Assembly: GCA_965243325.1 (NCBI GenBank)
Contig: CBDEUQ010000003.1
Location: 2,170,001 to 2,234,000 of the forward strand
From: JANQOH01 sp965243325
GTDB lineage: Bacteria; Pseudomonadota; Alphaproteobacteria; UBA7887
Direction: 5' to 3'
Length of the DNA stretch: 64,000 nt
This document shows positions 1-8,378 of the stretch, piece by piece. The position numbers and the translations under genes are program-made. Below the pieces are notes generated by a model. That model worked only from the letters and a program-made list of their open reading frames with translations, was not told the DNA's origin and searched no databases. How positions within the stretch are numbered: the first letter of the stretch is position 1; each line of letters starts with the position of its first letter.

Positions 1-119
1 CCGTCGCCCGCCGCCAGCCCGGGCGGCACCCGGTAGTCGTAGGGGCCGATGCCGGCGACCGGCGGCAGCACCGACACCACGCGCGCGCCCGGATCGGCTT
101 CGGGTTTCGGTTTCGCCAT
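1..119 (-). CDS. priA: Primosomal protein N' (PriA helicase), N-terminal part only
   Basis: The gene runs off the left edge; about 39 N-terminal residues are visible. After a short charged leader they read VVSVLPPVAGIGPYDYRVPP, which matches the start of the PriA DNA-binding domain (typically VLLPLPLDxPFDYRVP). PriA is the 3'-to-5' helicase that restarts collapsed replication forks. The start is the ATG read leftward from 119. In many alphaproteobacteria priA lies beside fsa and xerC; here they are separated by the zinc cluster. The family call rests only on this short segment and on context. Confidence 0.7.
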   Translation of the reverse strand, partial: MAKPKPEADPGARVVSVLPPVAGIGPYDYRVPPGLAAGD

Positions 120-262
120 CGCCCGGCCGCCTTCGCTCCCGCTTGTCCGCCACCGCACGCGCGGCCATGCTATCCGAAAGGCCCCGTTCGCGAGTCGTGT
201 GCGGGCGTGGGCAGGGGAGGTGCGGCTCTCCGGCGGATGCTTGACTCTCGCGGCCAGTACGA

Positions 263-282
263 TGAAACGTTATAACATTGCA
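263..282. promoter_or_regulatory. Candidate Zur box upstream of znuA
   Basis: TGAAACGTTATAACATTGCA is an imperfect palindrome: outer TG..CA arms around AA-C-GTTATAAC-A-TT, with one mismatch pair inside the core. It resembles zinc-uptake-regulator sites (ATGTTATAACAT-like core) and lies about 90 bp before the znuA start. TATAAC inside it could serve as the -10, so Zur binding would block transcription. Assignment is by pattern and by the downstream gene. Confidence 0.6.
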
Positions 283-371
283 TTCTTGCTGTGACCGACC
301 TTCGGACCGGTGGGCGGTCTCGCCCCACGAGCCACCCCGCGCCGCCGTCTCGAAGCTTGAAAGAGGTTTCC

Positions 372-1324
372 ATGCCCTCCCGCAGAGTGTTGCTGAACTC
401 CGTCGCTGCCGTCCTCCTCCTGTCACTCGTCGGGCCGGGCACCGCGCTGTCCGAGGGAGCGATTCCGGTGGTTGCGACCTTCTCGATCCTCGGCGACATG
501 GTGCAGCGCATCGGCGGCGAGTCCGTCGCCGCCAGGCTACGCACGTCTACCAGCCGACGCCCGCCGATGCGCGGGCCGTCAGCGACGCCAGGCTCCTCGT
601 CGTCAACGGGCTGGAGTTCGAAGGCTGGCTGGACCGGCTGATCGACGCGTCGGACTTCCGCGGCGTCCGGGTGGTGGCGACCGACGGCATCGAGCCGATC
701 GCCTACGAGGACGGCGCCGACACGCACGACGGCGACGGCGAGGCCGACCACGACGAACACGCCGGGGGCGACGACCACGGCGGCCACGACCACGGCGTCT
801 TCGATCCCCATGCCTGGCAGAGCCTCCGCAATGCGGCAGTCTACGCGGACAACATCGCCGCAGCGCTGTCCAGGGCCGATCCGGGGAATGCCAGCCTGTT
901 CTACCGCAACCGCGCGGCCTACGTGGCCGAGCTCGCGGCGCTGGACGCCGAGATCCGCGAGATCGTCGCCGGGCTTCCCGCGGGCAGCCGGACCGTCGTC
1001 ACCTCGCACGACGCATTCCGCTACTTCGGTCGCGACTACGGGCTGACGTTCATCGCGCCGCAGGGGCTCAGCACAGAGTCGGAGGCGTCGGCCCGGGATG
1101 TCGCCCGCCTCATCGAGCAGATCCGCGACCACGGCATTCGTGCCGTCTTCATCGAGAACATCGGCGATCCGCGCCTTCTCGAGCGCATCGCCGAGGAGTC
1201 AGGGGCGGTCATCGGCGGCACGCTCTATCCCGGCGCCCTGTCCGGCCCGGACGGCCCGGCACCGACCTACCTCGACATGATACGCCACAACGCCACCACG
1301 CTCGCGCGGGCGCTGACTTCGTAA
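372..1324 (+). pseudogene. znuA: Zinc ABC transporter substrate-binding protein ZnuA, frame-broken
   Basis: ZnuA is the periplasmic zinc-binding protein of ZnuABC. The ATG at 372 follows an AAGAGG site and encodes a signal peptide and VVATFSILGDMVQRIGGESV. Near 535-545 the frame changes and the family resumes at THVYQPTPADARAV. About ten residues normally present between these blocks (the usual VTTLVGPDGD stretch) are missing, so a small deletion removed them and shifted the frame. The rest is intact: a His/Asp-rich metal loop (about 715-800), FDPHAWQ, and the conserved C-terminal LYPGALS. No znuB or znuC is nearby. An assembly error is the main alternative. Confidence 0.8.
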
Positions 1325-1381
1325 GGCTCGGCGCCGGCAGGACGACTCTTTTGAACCGGATCCTTCCGACGGCTGCATCGC

Positions 1382-2437
1382 ATGACTTTGTCCGCTGAAC
1401 AGGGCGAGATGTCGCTGCTCGATCAAATCGGCATCGCTCGCGAGCTCGACGCCTGGGTGGTCGGCGTCGCGTTCCTCGAGGAGGGGCTGCTCGCGGCTGC
1501 GCTCGGGGACGGTCGGGTCGCGTTCATCGACGGCGAGAGCGCGAATCCGCCATCCTTCGTTTCCGTGCATGACGGGGCTTGTCTTTCGCTGGCCGTCGAC
1601 CTGGGGGAGCGGCGCGTTCTGACGGGCGGAGACGATGGACGGCTGGTGCGCACCGATACCGACGGCGAGACCGCCGAAATTGCGGCCATGGCGGGGCGAT
1701 GGGTCGAGCCGATCGTCGTCAGCAGGGCATCCGGACTGCGCGCCGCGGCTTTCGGCAGGACGGTTTCCCTTTTCGCGCAGGATGGAAGGGAAGTTGGCAC
1801 GTTCGATCATGCCAACACGGTCGGTGGTCTGGCATTCCACCCGAAAGGACGACGCATCGCCGTCGCGCACTATGGCGGAATCAGCCTCTGGTGGGCGAAG
1901 CCCGGTGCGCAGGAGCCGAAACGACTCGACTGGGCGGGCTCGCACCTAGATCTGACCTGGAGCCCGGACGGGAAGTACATCGTCACCGCGATGCAGGAGA
2001 ACGAGCTACACGGTTGGCGCATCTCCGACAGCGCCGATATGCGCATGTCCGGCTACCCGACGAAGGTCAAGTCGATGAGCTGGTTGCCGAAGGGACGGCA
2101 TCTGGCGACCGGTGGCGCGGAGTCCGTCGTTTGCTGGCCGTTCCACGGCAAGGACGGCCCCATGGGCAAGGCGCCGCTCGACCTCGGGTGGGGCTTCTCC
2201 GGTGTGGTGACGGTGGTGGCCGCCCACCCCCGCCATGACGTGGTCGCCGCCGGATACAAGGACGGCGCCACCGTCCTCGTGCAGGTCGGCCGCACCGACC
2301 CGGTTCTGGTCAAGCGACCCGGCGAGGGCGCCGTGACCGCGCTCGCATGGTCGGCGGATGGACAGCATCTCGCTCTCGGTACCGAGAGCGGCTTTGTCGG
2401 TCGAATTGGCCTTTCCGACCTGCGGGCCCCATCATGA
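1382..2437 (+). CDS. WD40-repeat beta-propeller protein
   Basis: The 351-residue protein has no signal peptide and carries repeated WD-type units such as LAFHPKGRRIAVAHYGG, LTWSPDGKYIVTA, MSWLPKGRHLATGG and LAWSADGQHLALG, spaced about 40-45 residues apart, consistent with one seven-bladed propeller. Such cytoplasmic propellers usually act as binding scaffolds; the partner is unknown. It starts 57 bp after the znuA reading frame and precedes a DUF1289 gene, so a role in zinc homeostasis is inferred from context alone. A second possible start is the in-frame ATG at 1409, which has the purine-rich AGGGCGAG just upstream. Confidence 0.8.
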   Translation: MTLSAEQGEMSLLDQIGIARELDAWVVGVAFLEEGLLAAALGDGRVAFIDGESANPPSFVSVHDGACLSLAVDLGERRVLTGGDDGRLVRTDTDGETAEIAAMAGRWVEPIVVSRASGLRAAAFGRTVSLFAQDGREVGTFDHANTVGGLAFHPKGRRIAVAHYGGISLWWAKPGAQEPKRLDWAGSHLDLTWSPDGKYIVTAMQENELHGWRISDSADMRMSGYPTKVKSMSWLPKGRHLATGGAESVVCWPFHGKDGPMGKAPLDLGWGFSGVVTVVAAHPRHDVVAAGYKDGATVLVQVGRTDPVLVKRPGEGAVTALAWSADGQHLALGTESGFVGRIGLSDLRAPS

Positions 2438-2471
2438 ATGGGAACGGAGGAAGTCCGGTCGAGGTTCTGCC

Positions 2472-2681
2472 ATGAGCCGGCGGCGAAAGCGCGCGCGATC
2501 TCCATGTATCGACGTCTGCCGTTCCGACCCGAATACGGGGTGGTGCCTGGGCTGCGGCCGGACCGACGCCGAGATCGGAAATTGGTCAAGGCTCACATCG
2601 TCCCGCCGAAAGCGGCTTGAGCCGGAACTCAGGCGGCGCCTGACGAAGCTCGGACAGTGCACGGCATCGGAAAACGAATGA
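2472..2681 (+). CDS. DUF1289 small cysteine-rich protein
   Basis: The 69-residue protein has the DUF1289 signature: SPCIDVCRSDPNTGWCLGCG followed by RTDAEIGNW and a basic C-terminus. The four cysteines look like a metal or Fe-S site. Function is unknown. It lies 34 bp after the WD40 gene on the same strand, probably cotranscribed with the zinc cluster. The ATG at 2472 puts the cysteine motif about ten residues from the N-terminus, as usual in the family. Confidence 0.8.
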   Translation: MSRRRKRARSPCIDVCRSDPNTGWCLGCGRTDAEIGNWSRLTSSRRKRLEPELRRRLTKLGQCTASENE

Positions 2682-2961
2682 AACGGTCGACGATCGCCGG
2701 TCGCGATCCTTGAGCCCGGTTTCCGGCGGTATCCGTTGCCGGCGGGCGCCGGTGGTTTGGCGGCCGTAGCGCATCAAAGCGCCTCGATCGACCAGCGTGG
2801 CACCGTCGCGCGCGATGCCATGTTCGGATTGCCGTCTCACCACGCGTCATTCGCCCGCCGCCGGGGAGCGGCGGTGCAGCCTCTCCGGTCGCGGCGGTAG
2901 GCCGGACGCGCACCTTGCCCTACATTGTCTGACCGGAGACGCTTTCGCGAAGGAGGTCGGC

Positions 2962-3636
2962 ATGAAGTTCTTTGTCGATACTGCCGATATCGACGAGATT
3001 CGCGATCTCGCGGCGACCGGGGTCGTCGACGGGGTGACGACAAATCCGTCGCTCGCCGCGCGAACGGGGCGGCCGTTTCGCGACACCATCGCCGAGATCT
3101 GCGCCGTCGTCGACGGCCCGGTGAGCGCCGAGGTCACCGCGACCGATGCCGACGGCATGGTCGCGGAAGGGCGCCGGCTCGCGACCATCGCGGCCAACGT
3201 CGCGGTCAAGGTTCCGCTCACCTGGGACGGGCTGAAGGCGTGCCGCCGGCTGCGCGATTCCGGCATCGCGGTCAACGTCACCCTGTGTTTCGCGCCGGCG
3301 CAGGCGCTGCTCGCGGCAAAGGCCGGCGCGAGCTTCATCTCGCCGTTCATCGGCCGCCTCGACGATCTCGGCCAGGACGGGATGAAGCTCATCGCCGACA
3401 TCTGCGCCATCTACCGGCAGTACGAACGCTTCGACACCGAAGTGCTCGTGGCCTCCGTCCGCAGCGTGAAGCACGTCGTCGAGGCCGCAACGCTCGGCGC
3501 CCACGTGGCGACGGTGCCGCCGAAGATTCTGCGCCAGCTCGCGCTTCACCCGCTGACCGACAAGGGCCTCGCCGCCTTCCTGGACGACTGGCGCAAGTCG
3601 GGCCAGACCATCGTCGAGGCGCACGCGGCCGAATAG
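2962..3636 (+). CDS. fsa: Fructose-6-phosphate aldolase / transaldolase-like protein
   Basis: The 224-residue TIM-barrel enzyme of the small transaldolase (TalC/FSA) subfamily is close to the usual 215-220 residues. It opens with MKFFVDTADIDEI and GVTTNPSL, and has the Schiff-base lysine segment NVAVKVPLTWDGL, then ASFISPFIGRLDD and ASVRSVKHV. It would cleave or transfer dihydroxyacetone units between sugar phosphates. AGGAGG at 2951-2956, five bases before the ATG, fixes the start. xerC begins 2 bp after the stop codon, so the two are translationally linked. Sequence alone does not separate aldolase from transaldolase activity. Confidence 0.9.
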   Translation: MKFFVDTADIDEIRDLAATGVVDGVTTNPSLAARTGRPFRDTIAEICAVVDGPVSAEVTATDADGMVAEGRRLATIAANVAVKVPLTWDGLKACRRLRDSGIAVNVTLCFAPAQALLAAKAGASFISPFIGRLDDLGQDGMKLIADICAIYRQYERFDTEVLVASVRSVKHVVEAATLGAHVATVPPKILRQLALHPLTDKGLAAFLDDWRKSGQTIVEAHAAE

Positions 3637-3638
3637 CC

Positions 3639-4571
3639 GTGGCCGCGGCGCCCGATCTCGCGCGCGCCGTCGCCGACTGGCGCGTCTGGCTGGCCGCCGA
3701 GCGGCGGGCCTCGCCGCACACCGTCGCCGCCTACGGGCGCGATCTCGACGCCTTCGTCGCCTTCGTCGTGCGCCATACGGGCGGGCCGGCGCGCATCGGC
3801 ACGCTGGCCGACCTCACCGCGGGCGACTTTCGCGCCTGGCTCGCCGACCGGCGGCGCGCCGGCGCCGCCCGCAGCAGCATCGCGCGCGGGCTGTCGGTCG
3901 TGCGCGGCTTCTATTCGTGGCTCGACCGGCGCGGCATCGCCCACAACGCGCACGTCGGCACCGTCCGCGCGCCGAAACGGCCGCGGCTCCTGCCCCGGCC
4001 GCTGTCGGCGGGCGACGCAAAGTCGTTGATCGGCGAATTGGCGGCGATGGCCGACACGCCCTGGGTCGCGGCGCGCGATGCCGCCCTGGCGAGCGTGCTC
4101 TACGGCTGCGGGCTGCGCATCGGTGAGGCCCTGGCGCTCGATTGCGGCGCCGTCGCCGGCCGCCCTGAGGCGTTGCGCATCCTCGGCAAGGGAGGCAAGG
4201 AACGGCTCGTTCCGGTGTTGCCGGCGGTCGCGCGGGCGGTCGCGGGATGGCTTGCCGTGCGCCCGTTCCCCGCCGCCGCCGACTCGCCCCTGTTCGTCGG
4301 CGCGCGCGGCGGCCGGCTCAACCCTGGCGTCGCCCAGGCGCGGATGCGCCGCGTGCGCGCCGCGCTCGGCCTGCCCGAAACGGCGACGCCGCACGCGCTC
4401 CGCCACAGCTTCGCCACCCACCTGCTGGCGAACGGCGGCGACCTGCGCGCGATTCAAGAGCTGCTTGGCCACGCCAGCCTGTCGACCACGCAGCGCTACA
4501 CGGCCGTCGCCAGCCCCGAGATGCTCGCCGCCTACCGCGCCGCCCACCCGCGCGCGCAAGGGAGGGCGTGA
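3639..4571 (+). CDS. xerC: Tyrosine recombinase XerC
   Basis: The 310-residue site-specific recombinase resolves chromosome dimers at dif with XerD. The N-terminal SAM-like domain (ERRASPHTVAAYGRDLDAF) precedes the catalytic domain. The active-site residues are visible: Arg in GCGLRIGEAL, Lys in GKGGKERLVP, HxxR in HALRHSFATHLL, and His with the Tyr nucleophile in LGHASLSTTQRYT. The start is a GTG 2 bp after the fsa stop. The same frame stays open back through fsa, but that upstream extension is an out-of-frame shadow. The pairing with fsa near priA is conserved in alphaproteobacteria. Confidence 0.93.
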   Translation: MAAAPDLARAVADWRVWLAAERRASPHTVAAYGRDLDAFVAFVVRHTGGPARIGTLADLTAGDFRAWLADRRRAGAARSSIARGLSVVRGFYSWLDRRGIAHNAHVGTVRAPKRPRLLPRPLSAGDAKSLIGELAAMADTPWVAARDAALASVLYGCGLRIGEALALDCGAVAGRPEALRILGKGGKERLVPVLPAVARAVAGWLAVRPFPAAADSPLFVGARGGRLNPGVAQARMRRVRAALGLPETATPHALRHSFATHLLANGGDLRAIQELLGHASLSTTQRYTAVASPEMLAAYRAAHPRAQGRA

Positions 4572-4588
4572 GGCCGCCGCGGCCGGCG

Positions 4589-4969
4589 TCAGCGCGCCAC
4601 CGTGACCGCGACGTCGAGATCGAGCGTGTCCCAGGCGCGGTCGGCCGTCACCGCGGGGACTCCGAGCGCCGCCGCCAGGGCGAGACAGGCGCGGTCGCCG
4701 AGCGACAGGCCGCGCTCGCGCGTGGCGCGGCGAAGCGATGCGGCCCGCCGCGCCTGCGCCGCGTCGAAGGGGTGGACGACGATCGGAAGCGCCTCCAGCA
4801 CGCCGCTCGCCTCGTCGTCGTCGAGCCCGTAGTCGACCAGCTTGGACACGACCTCCGAAAAGTTGACGGCGCCGATCGCGCCGCCGCTCCACAGGCCGCG
4901 CACGCGCGCCGCGCCGCGCTCGCGGTTGATGACGGCGAGCACGGCGGACGCATCGAGAACGACGGTCAC
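4589..4969 (-). CDS. VapC-family PIN-domain toxin
   Basis: The 126-residue PIN ribonuclease has all expected acidic residues: Asp in VLDASAVLAVINRE, Glu in NFSEVVSKL, and the C-terminal LSLGDRACLALA and PAVTADRAW segments. VapC toxins cleave specific RNAs and are held inactive by the cognate antitoxin. Its start overlaps the end of the upstream antitoxin gene by 4 bp, the usual antitoxin-first arrangement. The gene appears intact. It converges with xerC, 17 bp away. Confidence 0.88.
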   Translation of the reverse strand: MTVVLDASAVLAVINRERGAARVRGLWSGGAIGAVNFSEVVSKLVDYGLDDDEASGVLEALPIVVHPFDAAQARRAASLRRATRERGLSLGDRACLALAAALGVPAVTADRAWDTLDLDVAVTVAR

Positions 4970-5436
4970 TCCGCATCCTCCCGCCGGGCTTCGGTGCGCC
5001 TTTCGGCGATCAGTTCATCGACCGCGGACACGCCCTCGGGCACCCTCTCGCGCATCATCCCTTGCAGTTTGAAGAGCGCGACGTCGGGGGCCAGGACGCG
5101 CAGCTCTCCGTCGACCACCCGCGCCGTCAGACAGCCGGTGTCGTCGATCAGCATCGCGGACCGCATGTCGGCGGGGATCACGAGGCGCCCGTCGTCTCCG
5201 ACGCGAAGCTTGCGCGACCCGACGCTCCCCGGCGCGGGCGGTGCGTCGACGAGGGCGGGCGGGTTCTCGGTGAAGTGCTCCTTCAGCGCCTTCATCGTCC
5301 GGAAGGATTCGCCGGTCGAGACGACGAAGCGATTCTTCTCGTTCTTGAAAGCCGTGTCGAAGACGACGCCGTCTTCCTTGAGGTCGTAGCCGACCACCGC
5401 ACCGTCTTTCCGGTTGACCGAGTATGTGATTGTCAT
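4966..5436 (-). CDS. AbrB/VapB-type antitoxin with N-terminal extension
   Basis: This 156-residue protein precedes and overlaps the PIN toxin. Its C-terminal half is SpoVT/AbrB-like (RKLRVGDDGRLVIPADMR, then GELRVLAPD), followed by a charged tail (DELIAERRTEARRED) that probably masks the toxin. The first 80 or so residues (MTITYSVNRKDGAVVGYDL onward) are not a domain I recognise and make it about twice the size of a plain VapB. The ATG at 5436 has GGGAGGGAGAAG upstream. Likely autoregulated with VapC, as is known for the family. Confidence 0.78.
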   Translation of the reverse strand: MTITYSVNRKDGAVVGYDLKEDGVVFDTAFKNEKNRFVVSTGESFRTMKALKEHFTENPPALVDAPPAPGSVGSRKLRVGDDGRLVIPADMRSAMLIDDTGCLTARVVDGELRVLAPDVALFKLQGMMRERVPEGVSAVDELIAERRTEARREDAE

Positions 5437-5664
5437 CGTCTTCTCCCTCCCGGCGCGCGCCGCTCCGCCCGCGCCGACGCCGCTCGCCGCCGGTCCTAAG
5501 GACGCCGGGCACGCCAACCCGCGCGGCGTTCGCCGCCAAGCCCTCCGGCGCCTCTCCGTATCGGCAGGTTATCCGTTCAATGCCAGTACAACTCCAACCT
5601 GTCAAACTCCCACCTTAATGACATGATCTCCAATATTGCCGCCGGTTCGTTCACCCCCATCCGT

Positions 5665-6513
5665 TCACGTTTCTGCCGCCAGTATGGCCGCGAGGCCTTC
5701 GCGGTACGTCGGACAGCCGAGCGGCGCGCCGAGCAGGCGGTGCATTCGCCCGTTCGCGATTCGCCGGTCGTCGGACCAGAACTCGCGCGCGGCGGGCGAC
5801 ATGGTCTTCGCCGCGTCCGCGAACGGCACCAGCGGCGGCACCTCGGCTCCGAGCAGGGCGCAGGCATGGGTCACGACGTCGGCGCTCGCCGCCGGTTCGT
5901 CGTCGCAGAGGTTGACGACGAGGCCCGGTTCGGGCGCCGCCGCGGACGTCGCCAGCGCCGCCGCGGCGTCGGCGACGTGGATGCGCGAGAACGCGTGCCC
6001 GGGCTTGTCGATGCGCGTCGCGGCGCCGGCGCGCACGCGGTCGAGCACGCTGCGGCCAGGTCCGTAGATCCCGGACAGGCGGAAGACGTGCACCGGCCCG
6101 TCGAGCGCCAGCCAGGCGGCCTCGGCGGCGGCGCGCGCGCGGCCGCGGCGGCTCGCCGGCGCGATGTGCGCGGTCTCGTCCACCGTTGCCCCGGCCCGGT
6201 CGCCGTAGACGCTCGTCGCCGAGAGGTAGCCGATCCAGGTGAGACCGCGGCGCGCCGCCAGGGCGTCGCCGTGCGCCGCGAGCACGGGGTCTCCGGCAGC
6301 GCCCGGCGGCGCCGAGCTCAGCACGTGCGTCACGCCGTCGAGGATGCCGGGGTCGCCGAAGGGCACGGCGGTCGCGCCGGTCGCCGCCGCCGCCGCGCGC
6401 CGTTCCGCGCCGCGCGCCGTCGCGCTCACCCGCCAGCCCGCGGCCACGAGCCGCGGCAGCCAGGCGCGCGCCGTGTAGCCGAGGCCGAAACACAGAAGGT
6501 GCGGCGCGCTCAC
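5665..6513 (-). CDS. NAD(P)-dependent epimerase/SDR, YeeZ-like
   Basis: The 282-residue Rossmann protein begins LLCFGLGYTARAWLPRL, the variant dinucleotide motif GxGYxA of YeeZ-like extended SDRs. Further marks are SATSVYGDRAG, FRLSGIYGPGRSVLDR and NLCDDEP. The substrate is unknown; the family is annotated as NAD-dependent epimerase or reductase. The start is a GTG at 6513 overlapping the queG stop by 4 bp, so gst, queG and this gene are probably one operon read leftward. The 228 bp between this gene and the antitoxin hold no gene I can see. Confidence 0.82.
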   Translation of the reverse strand: MSAPHLLCFGLGYTARAWLPRLVAAGWRVSATARGAERRAAAAATGATAVPFGDPGILDGVTHVLSSAPPGAAGDPVLAAHGDALAARRGLTWIGYLSATSVYGDRAGATVDETAHIAPASRRGRARAAAEAAWLALDGPVHVFRLSGIYGPGRSVLDRVRAGAATRIDKPGHAFSRIHVADAAAALATSAAAPEPGLVVNLCDDEPAASADVVTHACALLGAEVPPLVPFADAAKTMSPAAREFWSDDRRIANGRMHRLLGAPLGCPTYREGLAAILAAET

Positions 6514-7676
6514 GGCGCGGCCGCGGCATCGGCGGCGGTCCACTCGGCCGCCACGTGGACGTCGGTCTCGCCTGTCGCGCGGTGGGCGCGGAGCGCGGCG
6601 AACGCCGCCGCTGTCAGGAGCCGCGAAAGCGCCCACACCGCCGCCGCCCGCACCAGCGGCGATGCGTCGTCGAGTCGCGCCTCCGCGCTCGCCGCGAGCC
6701 CCGCCTCGCCGCTGTTGCCGATCGCGATCAGAACGTTGCGGAGAAACCGGTCGCGGCCGATGCGCTTGACGGGCGAGCCGGAGAACAGGGAGCGAAAGGC
6801 GGCGTCGTCGAGCGCGGCGAGCCGGGCGAGGCGCGGGGCGGCGAGCGCGTCGCGGCCGATCAGCGCCGGCTCCGCCGTCGGTGCCGCGAACTTGTTCCAC
6901 GGGCAGACGGCGAGGCAGTCGTCGCAGCCGTAGATGCGGTTGCCCATCGGCGCGCGCAGCGGGCGCGGAATGTGCCCCTTGTGCTCGATCGTCAGATAGG
7001 ACACGCAGCGCCGGGCGTCGAGGCGGTAGGGAGCGGGAAACGCATCCGTCGGGCACACGTCCAGGCAGCGGCGGCAGCCCCCGCAACGGTCGGCCTCGGG
7101 CGCGTCGGGCGCGAGGTCGAGCGTGCCGAGCAGCGCGCCGAGGAACAGCCACGATCCATGCGTGCGGGAGACGAGGTTGGTGTGCTTGCCCTGCCAGCCG
7201 AGCCCCGCCGCCGCCGCGAGCGGCTTCTCCATCAGCGGCGCGGTATCGACGAAGACCTTGATCTCGCAGGCGAACCGCGCGGCGACCCAGCCGCCGAGCT
7301 GTTTCAGCCGGCCCTTGAGCAGGCGGTGGTAGTCGCGGTTGCGCGCGTAGACCGAGATCGCGCCGGCGGCCCGGTCCGACACGGCGTCCAGCGGGTCGTC
7401 GCGCGGCGCGTAGCTTTGCCCGACCACCACCGCGCTGCGCGCCGCCGGCCACAGCGCGCGCGGGCTGCGGCGGCGCGCCAGCGTGCGCGCGAGCCATCCC
7501 ATGTCGCCGTGCATCCCGGCGGCGACGAATTCGGCGAGCCGCCGCCCGGCATCGCCGACGCCTTCGGGCGGCGCGATGCCGACGGCGTCGAACCCCAGCG
7601 CCAGGGCGCGCTCGCGAATGCGCGCCGCGGCGGCCCGCGCCGGCTCGGCCGCGGCCTCAGAAGTCGAGGCAGTCAT
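6510..7676 (-). CDS. queG: Epoxyqueuosine reductase QueG
   Basis: The 388-residue enzyme makes the last step of queuosine tRNA modification, reducing epoxyqueuosine with cobalamin and two 4Fe-4S clusters. It shows YARNRDYHRLLKGRLKQL, VDTAPLMEKPLA and GWQGKHTNLVSR, then the two ferredoxin-type clusters CGGCRRCLDVCP and CDDCLAVCPWNK, and a C-terminal HEAT-like part (FLRNVLIAIGNSG). The ATG at 7676 lies inside the 3' end of the upstream gst gene (20-bp overlap). The gst-queG order is common in alphaproteobacteria. Confidence 0.93.
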   Translation of the reverse strand: MTASTSEAAAEPARAAAARIRERALALGFDAVGIAPPEGVGDAGRRLAEFVAAGMHGDMGWLARTLARRRSPRALWPAARSAVVVGQSYAPRDDPLDAVSDRAAGAISVYARNRDYHRLLKGRLKQLGGWVAARFACEIKVFVDTAPLMEKPLAAAAGLGWQGKHTNLVSRTHGSWLFLGALLGTLDLAPDAPEADRCGGCRRCLDVCPTDAFPAPYRLDARRCVSYLTIEHKGHIPRPLRAPMGNRIYGCDDCLAVCPWNKFAAPTAEPALIGRDALAAPRLARLAALDDAAFRSLFSGSPVKRIGRDRFLRNVLIAIGNSGEAGLAASAEARLDDASPLVRAAAVWALSRLLTAAAFAALRAHRATGETDVHVAAEWTAADAAAAP

Positions 7677-8322
7677 AGTGCGGCGGCGGATCGAGGCCCG
7701 GGACGCGGTCCGCGAGCAGGGGCCGGAAGCCCGGCCGTGACTTGGCGCGCGCGTACCAGTCGCGCGCCGGCGCGGCCTCCGACCACCGGACGCCGCCGAG
7801 ATAGTCGACCACCGACAGTTCGGCCGCCGCCACGAGATCGGCGTGACTGAGCGTGTCGCCGCCGAGCCAGCGCCGGCGCTCGAACAGCGCGGCGACGTAC
7901 TCGAGATGCGAGGCAAGCCGCTCGCGAGCGAGCCGGATGGCGCGCGAATCGGGTCCGCCGAGCCGGAACAGGCGCTTCGACGCCAGCTCGTGGATCAGCG
8001 GCAGGGATACCTCGGCGGCGAACTTCGCCGCGAACCAGTCGACGAGGCGACGGCATTCCGCCCGTTCGGCCGGCGACCGGGGCCACAGGGGCGGCTCGGT
8101 GCCGCTCTCCTCAAGGTACTCCAGGATCGGCCAGAGCCCGCAGACGTATCCGCCGCCGTCGCCGAGAACGGGCACCTCGCCCGCCGGGTTGCGGGCGAGA
8201 AACTCGGGCCGCCGATCCCAGACCGGTTCCTCGGCCAGCGCGAAGTCCAGGCCCTTCTCGGCCAGCGCGAGGCGGACGGCGCGGCACGCGGGAGAGAGCG
8301 GAAGGTGGTAGAGAACGCGCAT
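7657..8322 (-). CDS. Glutathione S-transferase family protein
   Basis: The 221-residue protein has the thioredoxin-fold N-terminus (MRVLYHLPLSPACRAVRLAL), the cis-Pro and substrate-binding segment NPAGEVPVLGDGG with a Glu/Ser-like acidic pocket, and an all-helical C-terminal domain with LSHADLVAAAEL. Its substrate is unknown. The ATG at 8322 gives the family's standard start; an upstream in-frame ATG would add residues with no counterpart. It is divergent from hslO, with 56 bp between the starts that must hold both promoters. Confidence 0.88.
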   Translation of the reverse strand: MRVLYHLPLSPACRAVRLALAEKGLDFALAEEPVWDRRPEFLARNPAGEVPVLGDGGGYVCGLWPILEYLEESGTEPPLWPRSPAERAECRRLVDWFAAKFAAEVSLPLIHELASKRLFRLGGPDSRAIRLARERLASHLEYVAALFERRRWLGGDTLSHADLVAAAELSVVDYLGGVRWSEAAPARDWYARAKSRPGFRPLLADRVPGLDPPPHYDCLDF

Positions 8323-8378
8323 GGTGGCCGTATCGCCAACCCGGCAAACGAAGCCCTCCACCGTGCTAGACTGCCGCC

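Noticed and set aside
500..560. Programmed frameshift making full-length ZnuA
   Set aside because: Missing residues between the blocks point to a deletion; no slippery heptamer is seen.
2925..3638. Upstream extension of the xerC frame through fsa
   Set aside because: Residues are out-of-frame shadow; xerC has its own GTG start and the family length from there.
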